64,000 nt of DNA from Cristatella mucedo (Eukaryota; Bryozoa; Phylactolaemata; Cristatellidae): assembly GCA_009760855.2 (NCBI GenBank), contig WPIO01000003.1, positions 11,584,001 through 11,648,000 on the forward strand, in the 5' to 3' direction. A model generated the notes under the pieces. The model was not told the DNA's origin and made no database searches. It was given only the letters and a program-made list of their open reading frames with translations. Position numbers and translations under genes: made by a program. This document shows positions 60,721-64,000 of the stretch, piece after piece (position 1 is the stretch's first letter; every line of letters begins with the position of its first letter).

Positions 60721-63700
60721 GACAATCCTGGAAACTGTCCTTACACTGGTCTCTGTTGCAGTTTCTCCACCCACTTATTTTCTCAGCTACTTTCAAACGT
60801 CTGCCATGCTGTCCTCATGTTTGCTTTGAAGCAGGATGTGCAAGTTTCTCAGCACCGAATTTGTATGTGTCAAAAGTCAATCAGGCTCTGAGTGGCTTTC
60901 GATGTACATTTATATCTCCACTCACTAATACAGTATAGCACTCATCTCCGAGTAAGCTGTGAACACTCACAACCAAGCCAAACAGCGATAGATTACAGGG
61001 GACTGCATACTACAGCAGAAAATTGTTGGACAAGACTGGCAACTGGTTGACAATGGCAGCGTGAATTACTGACGAAAGCATACACACACGATTGCACACT
61101 ATATAGTCTTTAGAGCCTGTAGGCTGAAGCTAAATCCGTGACCACCGTCAATGCGAACCGTGGGTGCACAAGCCTGGCTGCCTACCGATGAGCACAAAGC
61201 ATCGCACATATGTTGAGCAGGAACAGTGCACGTTCACACATGGAAAACACAAAAGGGAATGCTCTGTCAAAAGCTGGGTGCTTCAGATCAGACAACAGAG
61301 AATCAAATGCCAAGGCTGCGACCATGCTACCAAGGCTAGCAAGCTGGAGTAGCCAAATTTGCTGCTTACCGCACTTCTGTGCACAGCGCAGTGATTATGA
61401 AGAGCAGTCGCATGTCAAAGAGCTGAAAACAGCCCCGATCGAATTACACACAGGTAGAGAGACTAGGCATTCTACCAATAGATCAACTGACAGCACCTCA
61501 CCAATTAAAAGACAGTCAAGAACTCATCAATACAGGCTAAAATGGATACGCTTCGGATGGTTGAAGCTCTGACTAGCAGGTTTTTAGCATAACGGCAAAC
61601 AGCTAGCTCATAGGACACAAAAAAGATTAAACAAAAGTACACACATCCATACAGCAGACAAAATAAAACCTTCAAACACAAAAGTATAAGGCCTAGCTCA
61701 ATTTGGACCTTGCCAAGGTCAACTTTCACTAATGTGTAACACAAAAGCCTCCTCTCCTCCACGAGCATACTCGAGAGTAACAGCAACAGCACACAAGCAA
61801 AGCAGCTCGCATGTGTCTGGAACCAGCGATTATGATGCAGCATCAAGTTCCTGCTAGACCTTCAAGCAGCCAAAAGAGTTTGAACCCTGGACGTGAGAAT
61901 CGAGATGGCAAGACACTCGCTACTAACCACGCATCTAGGCACGCTGCAACCATGCACTGGCCTGAGCAACGAAGGTGCATTTTAAGCAACAAACACTTTC
62001 GATTTACCTTCTACACATTGCTACAGAGTCCCATCGGAGAGCAGGCTCTCCATCACATGTAAAAACTGTAATATCTAGAACTCTTTGGCTTACATAGTTC
62101 TTTTTAGTAATGCATCTCTGATTCAGTGCTTTCTCAGCTATACTATAGCAAACACAGTAGAAGATGCAGTAAGATCAAACAAACCTAAACTACCCGAAGC
62201 GGGACTTGCATGCAGCCAGCATGGCCCTGTCATGGCTTTCACTGCACCTTCCTTCGATATAAGGTCGTATGTTTCGATGATGGTGTCAGGTGCTGACCTC
62301 TGACCACAGAACCAGCACAGTAAAAAAACAAGACGTCTTCCATTTTCGAACTAATATGGCACTTTTCGTTTTTATTATTAACAGTATACCTCTTGTTGTT
62401 GACAAATTACCAAGGTAACACAAACGGCTTACGGCACTTTATAAATTAGTTGTATTACATTAATCCCGGATACAGACAGCTCACACAGCACCACGAGCCT
62501 TGTTCACTGCATCTGCTTTGTAGCAATAACAAAAGGCATACTATCAGCTGTGCACATGGGCGATTACAACTAGGCCACGCGAAATCTTAACAGGTTGCAT
62601 GAATGAAGCATGTATTGTAAACGATCATAACAGCAGATGCAAAACGCAAAAATTTGTCAGGACAAAGAATTTCGGACTGCGCTAATAGCCCAGCGCTAGA
62701 AGCAGCGCCTAGTGAGATTGTGGATAGTTACAGGAGTTACCTGCAAAAGAATGTATTCCCTAAAGCCTAAAAGCCTTAGCTCGAAATCGACAGAGTCACA
62801 TCTCTGCACGGGTTGCTTGACACGTACATATCTACATACACACTTATTGTTCTGCTATGCCTTACCAGAACTAACCAAAGCATGGTAGTCATGCCGACAA
62901 AGATTATGATCACTTTACAAAACATCAACGGTGTGCTGGACACGGTACCAGCAATCCCGATTAACATACTGCCACGCAAACTAATACCATAGAATCCCAT
63001 AACTTGTGCCTATGCCAAAAACAGATCCGTTTGTCATCGTGGAGCATTACAAGTATGAAAACGTGCTAAATTTAACGAGACAGCTAAGGCAAGCCTTTGT
63101 AAACTACCAAAGAATGTAAAAAACCGAGCGAAAGATCATTCACTAAACAGGCACTGACATACACAAAAGAAGCTAAAATCTTAGATGTAGGTAACCACTG
63201 TAACACAGGAAAGCCCATTTGGCCTATACTTCTTGTTTAAGTCTCTCTTACAGATAAGGGAGTGGAAAGGAACCCACTCTGATTGCCTTGGTGCTTAAGA
63301 AGCAGAGGTACAGATTTAGAAGTAGGCACTCTTCTCTATTCGGCCGAAATCGGATACACAATGACAAAAAACAGCAGTGGCATGTGAGATGTCAGCACGT
63401 TCGGTCAACCTGGATTGCACAGTCAGTCCCAGATGCGAGCAGTTCTGACCCAAGGCACTGCAACAAGCAATGCACTCTGTTGGCTGCCAGTCAAACAAAA
63501 GGCTACAGAATAACTGACGAAAAACTTAAGAGAATGTAAAGTCACAGATTTACTGGGGAATTACTGAGATGAAGTTAAAGCAGGCTCCAACTGATCGGGC
63601 TGTAAGTCACTGAACTGCTAACTCTCTTGCATGGCAAGCTGCTATGAAGGCAGCTCATGAAGTGAGCACCCTAACCTCAAACCCGGATTAATAATAATTT

Positions 63701-63910
63701 ATAATGATTTCACCGTCAGTAGAAAGTAAATGGGTTGATTATAATCCATCCACTTAATTTCTACTAGCGGCAAGGTACAATGGTTCGTACACCCACCCGG
63801 TTTACAGGGCTGAAGAACACAGTTTGCATTATTGCCGTGTCGTTTGCCAAACCCAGTCACTGCATGCAAAATAAAACTGAGAACATAGTTGCACTGCACA
63901 GCAGCAGCAC
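60721..63910. other. No gene recognised
   Basis: Short unsupported frames on both strands. It may be an intron of the gene whose exon lies at the right edge. Confidence 0.45.
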
Positions 63911-63914
63911 GTAC

Positions 63915-63990
63915 CTTAATGTGATAGTCCACACCGGCCACCTCGTAGGTTTTCGAGCGCTGAACAATGGCATTTGCCACGTGATTCTTG
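63915..63990 (-). CDS. Probable internal exon of an unidentified gene
   Basis: On the minus strand TTATTTCAG|C AAG AAT ... CAC ATT AAG|GTACGT gives a 76-nt exon with canonical acceptor and donor. It encodes 25 codons including HVANAIVQRSKTYEVAGVDY and then HIK. The peptide has a normal globular composition and is bounded by good splice sites, unlike other frames nearby. I do not recognise the family. The rest of the gene would lie beyond 64000 and possibly below 63910. Confidence 0.5.
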
Positions 63991-64000
63991 CTGAAATAAC

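Overview
This 64 kb window is animal (metazoan) nuclear DNA, intron-rich, gene-poor and full of repeats. The evidence is a twelve-exon SHOC2 orthologue with GT-AG introns, LINE elements of the CR1/L2/Rex1 type, a degenerate R2/NeSL-like LINE with a restriction-like endonuclease, tRNA-derived SINEs with A and B boxes, and many long microsatellites. I cannot name the species. Nothing prokaryotic is present: no operons, ribosome binding sites or CRISPR array.

Layout. 0-2.6 kb: LINE remnants, two adjacent hairpins and a decayed RT plus endonuclease element. 3.5-4.6 kb (minus): an uninterrupted 347-codon gene of the DXO/RAI1 mRNA cap-quality-control family, with most catalytic motifs altered. 5-10.8 kb: SINEs, microsatellites and a LINE 3' fragment. 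11.1-13.2 kb: a large foldback element. 13.7-16.5 kb: a LINE-B copy split by a palindromic SINE, then LINE tails and GC-rich sequence upstream of SHOC2. 16.6-29.9 kb (plus): twelve clean SHOC2 exons whose splice phases all agree. Their introns hold LINE-A, LINE-B and microsatellites. 34.17-34.51 kb: the SHOC2 C-terminal third, recognisable but spread over several reading frames, so it is either a broken gene end or unpolished assembly. 34.6-50 kb: no convincing gene; microsatellites, LINE-B copies and an unexplained GC-richer tract at 46.5-48.8 kb. 50.4-60.3 kb: mostly LINE, including LINE-A inserted into LINE-B at 57.35/59.06 kb. 63.9-64 kb (minus): one probable internal exon of an unidentified gene running off the edge.

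Two LINE families dominate. LINE-A ends in a TACATTAC-type tail. LINE-B ends in a conserved stem-loop followed by (ATT)n, and solo B tails are scattered widely. A tRNA-type SINE family recurs on both strands. The protein-coding content is one signalling scaffold (SHOC2: RAS-RAF pathway, with MRAS and PP1C), one probable DXO-family pseudoenzyme, and one partial exon.
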